A DNA stretch of 64,000 nucleotides, from assembly GCA_911728455.2 (NCBI GenBank), contig OU452229.1, positions 5,139,574-5,203,573 on the forward strand, written 5' to 3'. The DNA is from Marthasterias glacialis (taxonomy: Eukaryota > Echinodermata > Asteroidea > Forcipulatida > Asteriidae). Positions 47,701 through 61,800 of the stretch are shown here, piece by piece. Every line of letters begins with the position of its first letter. Positions within the stretch are counted from its first letter, which is position 1. A program made the translations under genes and the position numbers. A model generated the notes under the pieces. That model was not told where the DNA came from. It worked only from the letters and a program-made list of their open reading frames with translations, and ran no database searches.

Positions 47701-50700
47701 AGGCATCTGTATATATTTAATTTCATTTCATGTTCTGTTTTTTTCAAAGAAATATTAACTAATCTTGTTGTTGGAAATTGCTTGATTTAAATCCAAGATG
47801 GTTGACATTTCGGGTTGTGTCCCTTGATTGTTTTTCAGTTATGTTTTGAGATGCATTTTTGATTTGATTAGTAAACATTTCAGTTTGTCATTTCCGAATC
47901 TAATCATTTCTTCAGTCGCACCACGAACGTACGTTTGGTGCTCCACAGCAGAAACTCAGTTTTGGGAGAAAATCGCGCTTGAACTATTTTTCGAACTGCT
48001 GTTTTGGAAACTGCTTACCATTTTACTTTTATTTATTTATTTTAATACCAAAATAACCTGACTTCTGTATTCGAGCAGAACTGTCAAAGTGTTTTCAATC
48101 ATGCAACTGTTTTGATTAGTTATTAATTCCCAGACACTACCGTCACTTCGTTAAAAATGAAAAAGGAGACATGCACAGAGAGAGCTGTGTACAAACCAAT
48201 ACATATTGAGATGTGCCGCTTGGTGAAAGCGCTAAACATAAATAGGTAAACAGACACACCACTGGGTGAGAGCGCACAAGTCCTACCACGCTGGTTTGGC
48301 ATCAGGTCAGCGCTTTGTATTTCAATGGACGAAGTACCGTATCGACCTGGAAAGGCAAAATGGCAAATTTAGTGATAAATCGGTCATGCTAAACGGTGTG
48401 TCTACAGACACGTCACTTTGTGGAAATACACAAGTCATACTATGAGTGTGTGGCATCAGGCCGGTGCTGTGTATTTCTGTAGATAAGTGCCGTATCGTGA
48501 TGCATCGCTTCATGGAAAGTCTAAATGACAAATCAAGTGATAACATCGGTCATGCTTATTAGTGTCATTATGAAACTCCTACTTACATTGTAGGTCCTGA
48601 AACTTGCTGAAAATTTTAACAGTTACAAGTCTATCAATATTTTGTACAAAAATCAATTTGCTAAATTTTGTGATTTTTTACTTACACATCGATCGGTTCG
48701 TGGTGCGACTGACGAATTGTTGTTGATGTACTTTGTTAAAGTGTTGATCACAATTTTTGTTTATATCTTCAGTGTTATTTTTTTCTTCTTTTTTTTAAAA
48801 GACATATCATGTTTGTAGGCCGTTCTACAATATACTGGGGGAAAAAGAAAAAAAAGGAGAAAGAATTTTCCCCCTGATATTAAAATATTTAGTAGCAAAT
48901 AAAACTCGTCAAAATGATTTGCTCTACAAAGATTTCTTTTTATCAATTTTCTCCCACTTTAACTTATCAAGAGATGACAAAAATCTTTGCAAAATTTATT
49001 TTGATAGATAAAAGTTCACATTTTCCCCATTGCAAATTTAACATCTATTAGGACAGAAACCCGTCAGACATTTTGTTAACATCATTTACAAACATTTATT
49101 GAAAGCGAAAATGAGTTCAAAAGAAACATTTCCTCATTTGAAATTTGATTTATTTCTTTTATTTTTAAAAGTATTTTTGACTAATTATTTGCATCCACCC
49201 ATTACCATGGATTTCCCAAACAAAACAACACAGCCTCCTTTTCATATACAGCATGACCCTTGACCATTGACCCTTCACCTTTGACTGTTTCCCCCTTTGA
49301 CCCCGCATGTCTATGTGTCATCAGTGTCCATTGTCATGCATGCCGTGTTATTTGTCTTGATTTAGAATCGCAGATCCACGTGAGCAGTGAGGAGCAACAA
49401 CAGTCGAGCCAAAGGCAGAGTCAGTACGAGACGCCGACCCTGATATCAGCCGCATCACACCGATCCTCATTGGATTCAGGTATAGTGTATCATCTATCAC
49501 CATCTCCCCCCCCTCTATATCTATCACTGTGTTTGTCATAATGCCTACATGAAGAGACCCCAATTGTTGGCGCATCATGTAACCACTCTATCTGATGTCG
49601 AGAGTCAAATTACATGGCTGATGTATGGGACAATGTTGTCCAAGTGGTTGAATCCAAACAGACCCCAGTAATTTGACTTCCGCGAAGTAGAACATGAATA
49701 TGTGTAGGTGATGATATGTGCGGGTGTTTATATTGACCAAGATAACTGTCTTTTTGTCTGTCATTTTATATACCATGTACATAGTCATCAGTAATGATGA
49801 ACAGACTAAAACTACTCTAGTTCTTTGGACTGATAAATATATTGTAATGTTAACAAATAAACTAAATTGGAAACGTTGCTGATATATGCTTTTTTTAAAC
49901 TAAGTATTGTAATCTAAATGGGTATTGAAAGTGAGCGTCATTTTTGTCCGCGTTCTCTTGCACGGTGAGCATTTGGTGAAATAATCAATCCCAGCATGCT
50001 TTGCAGCTTCCTTAAAAAAAGTTTTCCTGACTACCAGCTATTCTGTCCATTTCCCTCACTCCCCCAGATCTGCATGTTCGAGGTATGGGTAACGGCACTG
50101 TTCATTATGCTACAGTAGATGGTACGTACTAAACTGATGGCATTTCTCAATTATTGTGCTGTGCTGTTACAAAGAGAAACAGTTTCCCCTCAAGCCAAGA
50201 GCCCATATGCATGTCCCAGTGTGCATGACCAGAAATGATCGGCGTGCAAATGATTTTGGGTGAAAATCTGAGTCCAAACAACATCGGCAACCATCATGGC
50301 ATGCTGATTTTTTCCCCGCAATGCGGTACACAACACGTAAAACCTGGCATAGTTACATGTAAACTACAGCACGGCAGCCATCTTGGCAACTGGATTTCTG
50401 TTTTAGCTGTACTCTGTTTCCCAAGATGCATTGCGGTATATATTTAAGATGGCGCTTGTGCGTATGGGCTATTGTCATTTACATAAAGAAGAAGCATTGC
50501 TGATATTGAAGATACCCAGATACCAAAATGAAGAGAGGATTGTTGCAGCCTTTCATGTCGATTTATCCTTCCATTATAGCTGGCATAACATTTAGAAGCT
50601 TTTAAAGTCAATTTCCTCTAAAGACCAGTTCATGCTTTACACAAAGTTACCGTTTAAGGAGCCATTCAAAATATAACCAATGTTTACAACTTGTGCTTTG

Positions 50701-52843
50701 TTTTCTGCCCGAAACAGTGGTTGGGTGGGTCAAAGGAAATAAGTGAAAAATCAAACTTTAATTTAAAAAACAAAATGTAATAAGTAAAATAAGAATGAAA
50801 AGAAATCAATTCCCAATGGCCTCTTTCAGACCGTTTGTAGTAATCTGATGCCATCGGTCAACCCTGTCTCAGTAGTCCACTTCGTTCCATCGGTAGAAAA
50901 ACAGGATACAAAGTTTTTTCCTGATCTTTTTTTTTGAACTTCAAAGTTGCATATATCTGATTATACAGCCCTTAAAAAACATTTGCTGGAAGCTTGGGAC
51001 AGCCATTGAAATGTCCTGAGCTGAAGACGATCAGAGTATACTGATCGAAACGTCGAGACCGCTCCGGCTCTTTTCAGAGCCAACACTCCTCCCAAAAGAG
51101 ATTCAAACACATGGTTGTACCTGCAAGTTTACTAGTTAATAGTGTATTCTTGGGAGAGTATTGTTACATAATATCTGACTTCATTTGAGGCATCACTATG
51201 TAGGAGGTACTGAATAGTCAGTCAATATATTTTTTTTAATTCAAATTGCGGTGGGTGGTTGGGTTGAAACAATATAAAAGACAAGTTGGAATTGATTAAC
51301 ATTGGTTATTCTGAATGGCCTCCATGAACTTTTAAGCTAATTATGCGTTTTTGATGTTAAATTTGCAACGGGGATCAAGAATATTTTTAGGTTTTACCCA
51401 TACACTGATGTGTGTTAAGCACTGTACACTCAATGCTTTCCCAGATTTCTGTGGAAAAAAATCCACAGGCATATTACTCGGATGGGATATGTTTTTGTTC
51501 AGTATTTTAATTGACTTTGCACATTTCTCTGAATTCAACACTGAGATGCTTCAAGAGTATGAACTGGTTGATATATATCTTCTTTTCTTACATATCTAGT
51601 TGCTTTTCCTACCTCAAGTAGCTAATGCAGCTTCTTTAATATCGGCCTAAGAAACAAAAGATGATATCCAAGTAATGCAGGTCTAGGTATATGTGTAGCT
51701 TATTACTATTGTATGCGACATTGTTGCACATTTGTACGAATTTGAGTTGTTGAGCAACTTCTTCAGAGTGATGTCATGGTGACATTTTCTCTGTCGCAGA
51801 AATGCATACAGCACGAAAGAAAAGCAACATGCAGCAATCGGGACGTCACGAAGCAGGTACCAATCCTCATCTGATCATCATCATCATCATCATCATATTA
51901 GAAATTATGTAGTCTTTGCATCATCTCGCACTGATCACATGCATGCATCATGTTTAGTCATCACAACACACACACATGTACTACTACTCTCCATTCTATT
52001 TCCTATCCTCTTCAACTGAGTGGAGTATTTCTTGTATTCCAAATATTTAATGACAAAAACTTCCCTAGAATCCACAATGGCCTTCTTAACTGTCCCTGGA
52101 ATTAAAAGGTAAACATTCAGGTCTTCTGCCAAGTTTTCAGAGGATCCCCCCCCCTCACCTCCCTCAAAAAGAAAATAATAATAACATGGGGAAAGGAAAA
52201 GACAGAAAAATTATAACAGTATGGAAACATTTTAGTGGTCCACAGAATGGAAAACATAACTGTGGTTTACTGCTTGATATATAAAATACATTTGAAATAT
52301 TTGAAATCTTGTTATGGATAAGCAGAAAAAAAATTAGTCAAATCAAAGACGTATTTATATCATTTGCTCCTGCCGATGCATCACACTCAAACAAAAATGA
52401 GGGGGCAGTTTTATCAATAATTATTTTAAAACAGTTATAGAAAGGGGCTATTAATGGGATGCACAACTGCATGTCCTCTGCCCAATCAAACGTGAGGCGG
52501 CCCACCTCGCTCATTTTGTGGCAATATCACAACCTCGCTCTCAGGATATGCCGTTTAGGAAATTCTCATTGAAAAAATGTACATTTTGTGTCATTTATGA
52601 GCTTTCACCTTGACCTCTATATATCAAGAACTTACAAGTTGGATTGTGTAGATGGAATCATCGCGCCTGTCAGTTAACTGGTTGTATTAAAGGATGAATG
52701 TTGCATTTTTTTAAATTTTTATTTTTTTTGTCTGGACAGTTGATGTTCATCCGCTGAATGTTACTAATTTGAGTAGATGGGCTAGTAAAGCTGCCGCCTA
52801 CAATAGTGCAGGTATGAGGGGGCCACAAAATTAACTTTCCGCT

Positions 52844-52875
<32 letters not shown>

Positions 52876-55800
52876 GGTATACATCAAAGGTAAACTAAAC
52901 TTGCACCCTTACAACACAGGGTAACTAACTTGCATCTTTACAAACCATTTAATAATTGACTTACGGTGCACTAAACTTAAAATATTTTATTGAACTTGTT
53001 TCATTGTGGTAATTATTGCGGCTGCTGAAAAATGTTCTCCAAACATGAATGATTAAATTTTACTTCAGTAAATCCCCTACACGCCTTGACTCTTGGGTCT
53101 AATTAGGAGACTGATAATGGACTATGTGTGTTTCGTTGTAAACCAGTATTTACTTTTATCGTGACCCGGAAAGCACGGAGATTGTATACAGAACAACTTC
53201 ACAAACCAGTACATGGGTTATTGTATCCAGACAGTGGTATACCACTCTAGTTATCACAATCTTTTTACACATTATGCACAATGTAAGATAAAGCAATCAC
53301 ATAATCACTGCTTTCTATTCCCCGTTCTACACCCACCATCTCAAAAGCGAAGTTTCCAAGCATTCTCATTTAAAAAAATCAGACCTGTTTTTTGTTTTTG
53401 TTGTTGTTTTTCCGTATTTTTTTCTTCTTGAAGCTTTAGACATCATTCCATCACATACCAACTTTCGACATAGCTGTAAAAAAAATTTAAAAAGGGGAAA
53501 AAAATGATTCATGAAATCTTCTGTGATCTGCATTCCTGACTTATTATTAGTCCCAAACTGTACTAACTCATGTATTTGACTGATTTTCCTCGCACACTAT
53601 ATAGCCAATAGGGGCACAACCAGTGTTCAACACCGGTCGCCCCCTTCCCAGCATGCTTCCCCAACAGCCCCTAGTCCTCCCTACCCCCCTTCCCACCAGC
53701 ATAATGGCCGTAGGCATGGTCGGAGCCCACCCTTGCCAGAAATGGACGCTAATTTTGATTCAATGCCACTGGGATTTTCTGCTGAAGATTTCACTCGGCA
53801 GCGAGGTAGATAATTTAGTGTGTAGTTATTAACAAACAACCAGTCCATGCTTAACCACTTTGGAAATGGATGCAAAGTCCGGTTCAGAAAAATGATCAGA
53901 AATTGCTATATCTTTAGAAACGCGGCTACTAAGAGCCTCGGTGATATTTGGAGTAAATTGAAAGCAATGATGACCATTTTGGAAATGGATGTAAAAAATG
54001 AACAGAAATTGCTATATCTTTAGAAACTCAGCAACAAAGAGCCACAATGATATTTGGAGTAAATTGATAGCAATGACGTTTTGAGTAAATTGAAAGCATT
54101 GTTAAGCAAGGTTAGGTTGAATACCTTGGCCTTTTCCAAACCTCGGCTGTTGCTTAAAGCTTCAGGCTCCACTTGATCTCAAAGCACCGTGCAAATTGTA
54201 CACTGTTCCAATATTGATGACAGCCCAAGCTGGAGCCAGAACCAGAGCCGGAGACCAAGCCTAGGTTTGGAAAAGGCCCGTTGAATGAAGCTAATGGTTT
54301 GCTCATACTCTAACACTAATGAGGCATTTTGTATTCCTTCATATTATCATTGAACGTTGAGTACTGTCCTGGTGTGGATTTCACAAACTGCTAGGACTAG
54401 TCTTATCTCGAGCTACGATGAGTAACTAGTCCTAACTAATAGGACTAGTCATAAGTTAGGACTAGTTTTGTGAAATCCACCCATGATACGTTAATGTCGT
54501 CCTTTTTGTATGACAAGCCACCAGTCTTATTCTAAGGCCAACAGCTATTAGCCTTTGCTTATCGTTGTCCTAGTCTGTTTCTAAGTTCTACAGAGTAATG
54601 TTTGTACCTTATATCACATATCATGGTTTTGTAATGACTCTGAATCTAATATTGGTGTCGACCTTCATTTGATTTTTTTCCGTAACTGATCATCAGCCAA
54701 TTGTCTGGAACATACATGTATGTTTGTGTTTTTGGTGTGAGTGTTCTGTTAACATTTCAAAACTGCAGATGCAATGAAATAACCCCTAACATTTGCCACA
54801 TTTGATTGAGGTACACTAACAGTCAATACAATTTTTGAAATCTCATTGTTTGCATTTTCCGGTTCTGTTTTGCGTCTGAGAAGTCAATTTGTTATTGCTG
54901 TCATGTTCGTGTTTATGTCAATTGTGTGTGGTTTTTTTTTTTTACCTCATCTTAACAGCTCGTCCTGTCGCGTTATCTTCACCTCAAATGGAGAACCATT
55001 CTGAGTTTGTGACTGTCTCAGAGGTTCATAACAGTTCAGGTAGATTTTTTTTCATAAAACTATGAGGGAATAGTAATAGTTTTGTTGTGTTCCTGTCCAG
55101 ATATTCATTGTTAATTCCCGATACTTCTCCAAGGCAATTGCCTCCATGCCCCCCACCCCCCGGGCCCAATTTCAATCTAAGCCAAAAAAGTAGCTCAGTA
55201 CAATGAAAATATGCTTACCAGATTACGGTTACCAGCCAAAATACCATGACCCACGTTGGTATTCTGCTTTATGGTTGCTCAGCAAAGAATTTTAAGCAAT
55301 ATTTTCTGCTTAAGCAGCTCTATGAAATTGGACCCCTGGTCGTTTGTTGCCCTATTGCCCTTTGAAATATTCGAGTACAAAGTTACATTTTCCTCATAGA
55401 GTTGCCCTTCACTAAGGGAAAAAAAAGAGTGACAACATCTGCACACATTAATAAGTGAAGGGAAAATAACTATTGCAAATATGTTTTTATGTCCATTTTC
55501 TCTGTTTTAAGGAATCCAATACAAAGATTATTATCAGAAAAAAAAATTACCTTTTTCTGTGACTTTTCAAAAGAATTGGTCTGTTCACTTCCTCAAAACA
55601 CTGATTTGAAATTAAAGAACATTTTAAATAATAATAATACAGGATGTTTGAAGGTGGTAGTTAGCTGGACTTTTGTGTATATATGATCAATTGAACTTCC
55701 AGATAGTTACACATTTTTTTCAATTTAAGATATCAAAAAAGTAAACACTTGAATGGTGTGCTCAACATTGGTACGATTGGAGAATGGAGTAAAACAATTA

Positions 55801-58800
55801 GTTTCGATCTCGTGAGTCCAAAACCCGATGTTTAAAAAGTGTAAAAATAATTTCACAACTTTCTCGTTGGCCAATTGAGCTTACATTTTCACAGTTTTCT
55901 TATTTGTTGTATATGTTGGGTCACATAAAGTGCGGATACTGGTCTTTGACTATGGGAGACTTTTGAGGACACAAGATGGCAGCAGACTTACCAGGTAAAA
56001 ACCATTGCTCTCGGATATTCGCGCCTGCTCAGAACTACCCAAACAATGGAAATTTATCTGGTATGTCTGCTGCCACCTAGCGTCCCAAAGTCTCCCATTG
56101 CCAATGTTGTCTGCATGCATTAGTGGCTAACGGGTATAATACGAGCTCATAAGATTTGTCTAATTAAGTTATCCATTACCAATGTCTCTGTCCAAACAGT
56201 TTCGTCAGTGAAACCATCTACCTCGGAGTACCAGTCTGAATCTCTGAGTCACTCGGAGATTCAGACAAATGCAATGAATTCAGACGAAGGTATTTTTTTT
56301 TAAGTGAATCGGCGAGTCTTTAGAAATCAGTGGACAAATTGCTTGCATGCTCCATTTTCTTCAACTTAGAAATTCGCTTTTAGTGTCTGTAGAACTACAG
56401 ATAAGCTTTTTACAGTTTTAGAAACAAGAACATACTTTATGTAATGTTTTCATCTTAAAAATGATCAATTTTTCTAATTAAGTTATCCATTACCAATGTC
56501 TCTGTCCGAACAGTTTCGTCAGCGAAACCATCTACCTCGGAGTACCAGTCTGAATCTCTGAGTCACTCGGAGATTCAGACGAATGCAATGAATTCAGACG
56601 AAGGTATTTTTTTAAAGTAAATCGGCAAGTCTTTATAAATCAATGGACAAATTGCTTGCATGCTTCTCATTAGAAATTCACTTTTAGTGTCTGTAGAATT
56701 ACAGATAAGCTTTTTACAGTTTTAGAAACAAGAACATATTTTATGTTATGTTTTCATCTTAAGAATGATCAAATAATGTTGCCAAATATTGTCGCCATGT
56801 TACAAGGCCAAGTATGTAGATTTAGAGGAAAGCTTTGTCAGTATTCTTACAACATATTGCTGCTAAGTTTTCGGGCCGCAATGGCTTAGCACCTAGAATT
56901 AACCAAAAGGTATTTTGCCAATTACAAGGCCCTAGAGCAGACCACTCTAGGTGGGAGCTGAAATGGGGGAAAGGTGGCTAAAAAAAGGGGACATCAAAAA
57001 GTAGAAAGATGACCGTTGATATTGCAGTTGAATTGGGACAGGTGATAAGGCAGGGAAGCAGGATACGGATAGTGAATTCCAAGATACATTCCAGCCGTCA
57101 TTCATTTACCCCTCTTTCACTCGTCCTGGTTTAGGAACAACAGGGGTGCGTGTTAGGGACCCTGACCAGAAATATGTTTGAGCTTCGGTTTTTATTGTAT
57201 AAGTGTTTGCGTGTTTGGTCCAAACGCGGTGACTGACTGTTGCAACCAAACCGTCATCAAATTGTTGGCTTGGTTGGGTTTGGTTTCAAGACGGTGGATT
57301 CTACAACTTAACTTTGTCCCTGACTCTTTTTTTATTTTTTTTTTTATTTTATTAAATTTTAACATTGTCTGTGCCTCATCAAAATTAATCCCTACTAATA
57401 TCAACACGAGAGTTGAGGTAAAGCAGTTGCCCACTGCTGTTGCGTATGATGTTTGTAATTTTGTTTGGTTTTTGTTTCACATATCATCAATTCATTCATT
57501 TCTACTTAACACATTGAACTACTAATACTAACATCAAAATTGTTCAACCATTAGCATTTGTTCCACACTTTAACATAATTTTTAAATTTATTGTGTTTAC
57601 TTCTACTTGCTTTAGATTACATACGTTTGAAAGGTTGAATGTACAGTGCTCGACCTTCACATTATACTTTCTTACGTTGGCAAGCTGCCTCATTCGAAGT
57701 ATTTTCGCCTTTTTGATTTAAAAGATGTTTTTTTAAATCTTTGCAATCGGTTTTAAAGTTGGTAAACTTTACAACTAACAATTGAGTAGAAAAAAAGGAC
57801 ACTCTGAATACTACCTAGTTTGACTAACTTCGAGTACCGCACTTGTGTAGTGTCAAGCATGGGTTTACCAGTAGACAGTCAATGTTTAGCAAAATTAACA
57901 GGCCTCGATCTTAAGAAAAACGGGGGCAGGCCTGTGCTGGCCAAATCAGAGAAATTGTACAAGGGCATGCTGCCCAAGCTGGTAGTGACAGTGCAATTTT
58001 TCTGAAGGGCACACTGGCCAACTCGACAGGGCATGAACCTGAAATTAAATTTAAAAAATAGTTGTTGGAAGCTGCTTACCAACCGAAATGACTACCAGCC
58101 GAAATGACCCGTGGTATAAACGCAAGCAGAGTTAATGGCCTGACGTTTTGACCCTAGCAAAGTCTTGCTCAAAGGCTAACAGAAAGACTGTGCTGGGGTC
58201 CAAACGTCAGGCCAATAGTTTGTTGCAGTCATTGAAAACATTATCTCGCACATTAAATCACTACACTGTATTTCCAGTTGAGCCCATCTTAACTCACCAA
58301 TACTCGTTTCTTCTTATTTACAGCGGGTCAAACCTCACCGCGCTATGCCACGTGGGGTGCTAAAGCTAACCTCAATGATCAACAAAAGTCCAGTGTCAAC
58401 TACAACACCACAAACATCCACGTCGAGGACGTGAGGAACAACTACACTGCCAACGACAGTTTCTCAACGCTGCGTGGCAACGGGCACCAGGGAAGCAGTG
58501 GAGAGGCCTATAACACACTGGATAGGCAGGCATCTCATAACAATGCTTATTCTGCCGACAATCAGATCATCACCTTCCCGGAGACGGCTGGTGGACCTCA
58601 GCCCTTCACGATAACCTTTGAAGAGACCACCACGTCACACAATGTGGAAAAGTCGGTACCCTTAGCTGACGGAACAAGCTTCAAGACCTCATCGAGTCAC
58701 CAAACCTTTGCTAAATCTTACAGCACCTCTGATGCATCTCAAGATCAGAATCTTCAAGCAATGTTACAAGGAGGACTAGAGAACGGACCTCTAGCAATAG

Positions 58801-61800
58801 AAATACCTTCTTCCACTAGTAACACTTTACCAGGTAGGGAAATTTTTAAAACGCTGATGATTGCCAGTATTTTATTTTTTTTATATTGATTATAATTATA
58901 AAACTAAAATTATTAACCCAAACAAGACTTCTAACCAAACAACATGTAAGTAAGAGAAGCTTACCATGGTCTGAGAACATTTAGAAGCGAGATAAATCTT
59001 AACATTTCAAACGTGGGGCTCTGTTCTGTAGCACTGAAGACAAATAGAGCGCACTGAAACGTCAAGACTTGTCTTACCTCTGGATCATCTCAGAATCACC
59101 ACTTTCTTTCAAGACGAGATTTACGAGATGTTACATGGGTTGTCTCCCATAAACGAGTTTATTTCTCAAACAACATGGTGTGTTCTTAGTTTCTTTTAAA
59201 TTGGCCTACCCTTTTCAATACTAAAGTTGATTTTTGTTTTTTTCCTCTCCAGCCATCACTGCTGCTCCTATGTACCGCTCTGGGAGTTTCAACCCAATCC
59301 CACAGGATAGCCCTTCATCCATTTCATCTCATCCTGTTGGAGGACGCTCACCGCCAATGACCAACTACAACTTCACCAGCTCGGAAAACAACTCGGCCCA
59401 GACCCAATCCAGCGGCTATACCAGTGCTGGTAACCTGAGCGGTAACACACGAGGGCGCGCATCAAGCATCGGCGCATCGTCCATTGACAGCACCGGTTAC
59501 CGGGGAAGGCGTGGCTCAGAGAGTTACAACAGTGAGTTCAAGAGCAGTCTGCAGGGGACTTCGCCAATCAATATCCCCCCGCCGAATTCAACACCTGGGT
59601 TCGCGTCAAGCTTCCAAAACTATGACTCGTACAGAATGGAAGAAACCGACAAGGGGTATGGTTTGGGTCGATCGGCATCTGACCTTTACACTGGGTCGTC
59701 TGGTATCGGACTGACCAAACCCAGAGCAGGATTCAACACCATTGACCGCTCTGCTGGTTTCAGTTCAGACAGCGCTTACGGAAGCCCAACCCATGGTACT
59801 GGGTTCACCTCCCTGGGGCGGACAGGTATGTAGAGTTTCTTATTGATAACCAATCCTTTCCTATCACACTAAACTGCCTTCTCCTATTCATCGTGTGAGG
59901 GTTGGGCTGGTCTTTTCAAAAATGGGTTAGCAAAATGAAGTCACCAAAAGTTGATAAATTTATCAGTAGTTCCAAACATGCTTACTTCAAAAACCACTTT
60001 CAACTCTCTATTATTTTCAAACCATTAGTGAAATGATTTTATTTGATTTTTAATTTTTTTTTTTTAAAGGTGGGCTGTCAGTGCCAGAGTACCGCTCCGG
60101 TAACTCTTTCCAATCCAGTGCTTTCCAGAACACTTCAGAATCGCAATCTTTCGGTTCTTACGGCAACAGTCTCCGTCCTGGTGGCCAATCACAGTTCTCA
60201 TACAATAATAACAATGCCTCAAAGCTTGCGGACAATGACCAGGCTGAGGGGCAAACACCAGAGAAGTTTTCAAGCAAGTCAGGTGAGTTTGTCTGCCGTG
60301 GTTCCTTTGCCAACATCTGGCAGTCTGGTATTTGAGCCCCAAATCCTTGAGTTCCAGTCCTGAGTAATTGACCATTGCGACTCATTGCTGAGTCCGAGTA
60401 AAAAAAAAAGTGACTCGAGTCCGAGTCAAAGTCATCAAAAAATGCGACTCGAGTTGAAGTCCAAGTCACAAGTTTTACAACACTCTTATGTGGCAAGGTA
60501 TTCTAGCTTAGTTTCTCTTGGGTATTTTATTTATTTTATTTTTTCCTCTCTTTTTTATTTGTACTTCCGTTTTGACTTTGTAGAAGGTTTTACATACTTG
60601 AAAACAAGCAAATCAGCTGATCAGCTTGTTTGGGTTTCTCAGCTGTGCCAATGAAAATTGCAAAACACAGTACAGAGTGTTGCTTAGCCTGGTACTGTCC
60701 TCTTTTTGTTGTTGCTGACAAATTGCAGTTGCATGACTGCCACTGGGACCGAACCCTCTTGTACATGTAGATAAATCAACTATAAAATGTCATTTGGCAG
60801 TTACCTAAATAAGCTTTGTAAGTTCTTTTTGTCTTGGTACATCGGTCTCCTCCAATGAAAAACACTCACAAGAAAGTTTCTTTTAACGTCTTGCCCAATC
60901 CAGATCTTCTACAGTCAACTTCCTACACCTCGCCTCACATTCCAGAGTTCACAGCCAGACCCCTGAGGCGCTCCATGTCTGTCGACCATGAATTCGGACT
61001 TGAGAATAACGACAGCTTCTGGAACAGCGGCAGCAACACCAACCTCCTGTCAAGTTATCACAGAGAGACGAAAGAGTCGAGAGAGAGCACTCGAGGATTT
61101 GACTCTGGTGCCTCCGAACCTCTAAGAGGACGGTCTCGCATCGTTGGAGACAAGACCTACGGAGGAGTCAGCTCAAGATCTCGATCACTTGATAGGTTTG
61201 GGGAGCGAGAAGGTATTTTTTTGGACACTCCGAGATTGCGCTGTTGATTTTCTTTGACGTATTGTCAAATACGATTAGCAATCAGAATGAAAACTGGTGA
61301 TTGGTTCAATAATATTAACCAATTTTTTTTTTCTTTTCTACTTGCAGTGCTCAATGTTTCTTCAATACTAATTATTTTATGAGGTGTTTTTTTTTCTTCC
61401 TAACAGATACTTTAGAAGTTTGAGTTTTAATATTAATTTATACTGAATCTATCTTGGGTATTGTAGTAAATTTCTCTTTCAATGCGTTTACTTGGTGATT
61501 CATTGCTGTGTGTTTTTTTTTTTCAATTCACTAACGCACTCCTTTTGACTGCTTTTTTCTCATGACAAAATTTAACTTCCTTTTTGCAGGTCTGTTCGAA
61601 ATATTGGTGATGGTGTTTTTTAAATGCTAACAAAAAAAAATTCTTTCTCTCCCCTTCATAATATCGTCTTTCTGTTGAGCTCTGGCATTTCCCTACAGAT
61701 GTGTATTGCTGATGAGGCTTCCGTGCTTTTCCATGAACTACGTGTTGTTAAATGATGATAATCCCAAGCTTGTCATTAATCGGGAACTATGTTTGGATTG

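Larger units (their letters stand above)
44869..49365 (+). other. Large intron in the tail region
   Basis: A 4.5-kb intron with no supported exon. It holds inverted-repeat elements at 45519-45626 and 45908-46082, SINE material (46235-46640) and a 0.8-kb TIR element (47912-48712). The remaining stretches, including 46650-47900 and 48720-49360, show only AT-rich sequence. Confidence 0.6.
56161..56772 (+). repeat. Tandem duplication of exon plus flanking introns, 314-bp period
   Basis: Copy 1 is 56161-56474 and copy 2 is 56475 to about 56772. Each has TAATTAAGTTATCCATTACC, a 90-nt exon, and TTTACAGTTTTAGAAACAAG followed by ATGATCAA. Copy 2 has a deletion of roughly ten bases in the intron part and a few substitutions. 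Confidence 0.93.

Noticed and set aside
57178-57525. 115-codon open frame as an extra tail exon
   Set aside because: It is hydrophobic, Phe/Ile-rich and AT-driven, with no acceptor or donor in phase 1, unlike the real polar tail exons.
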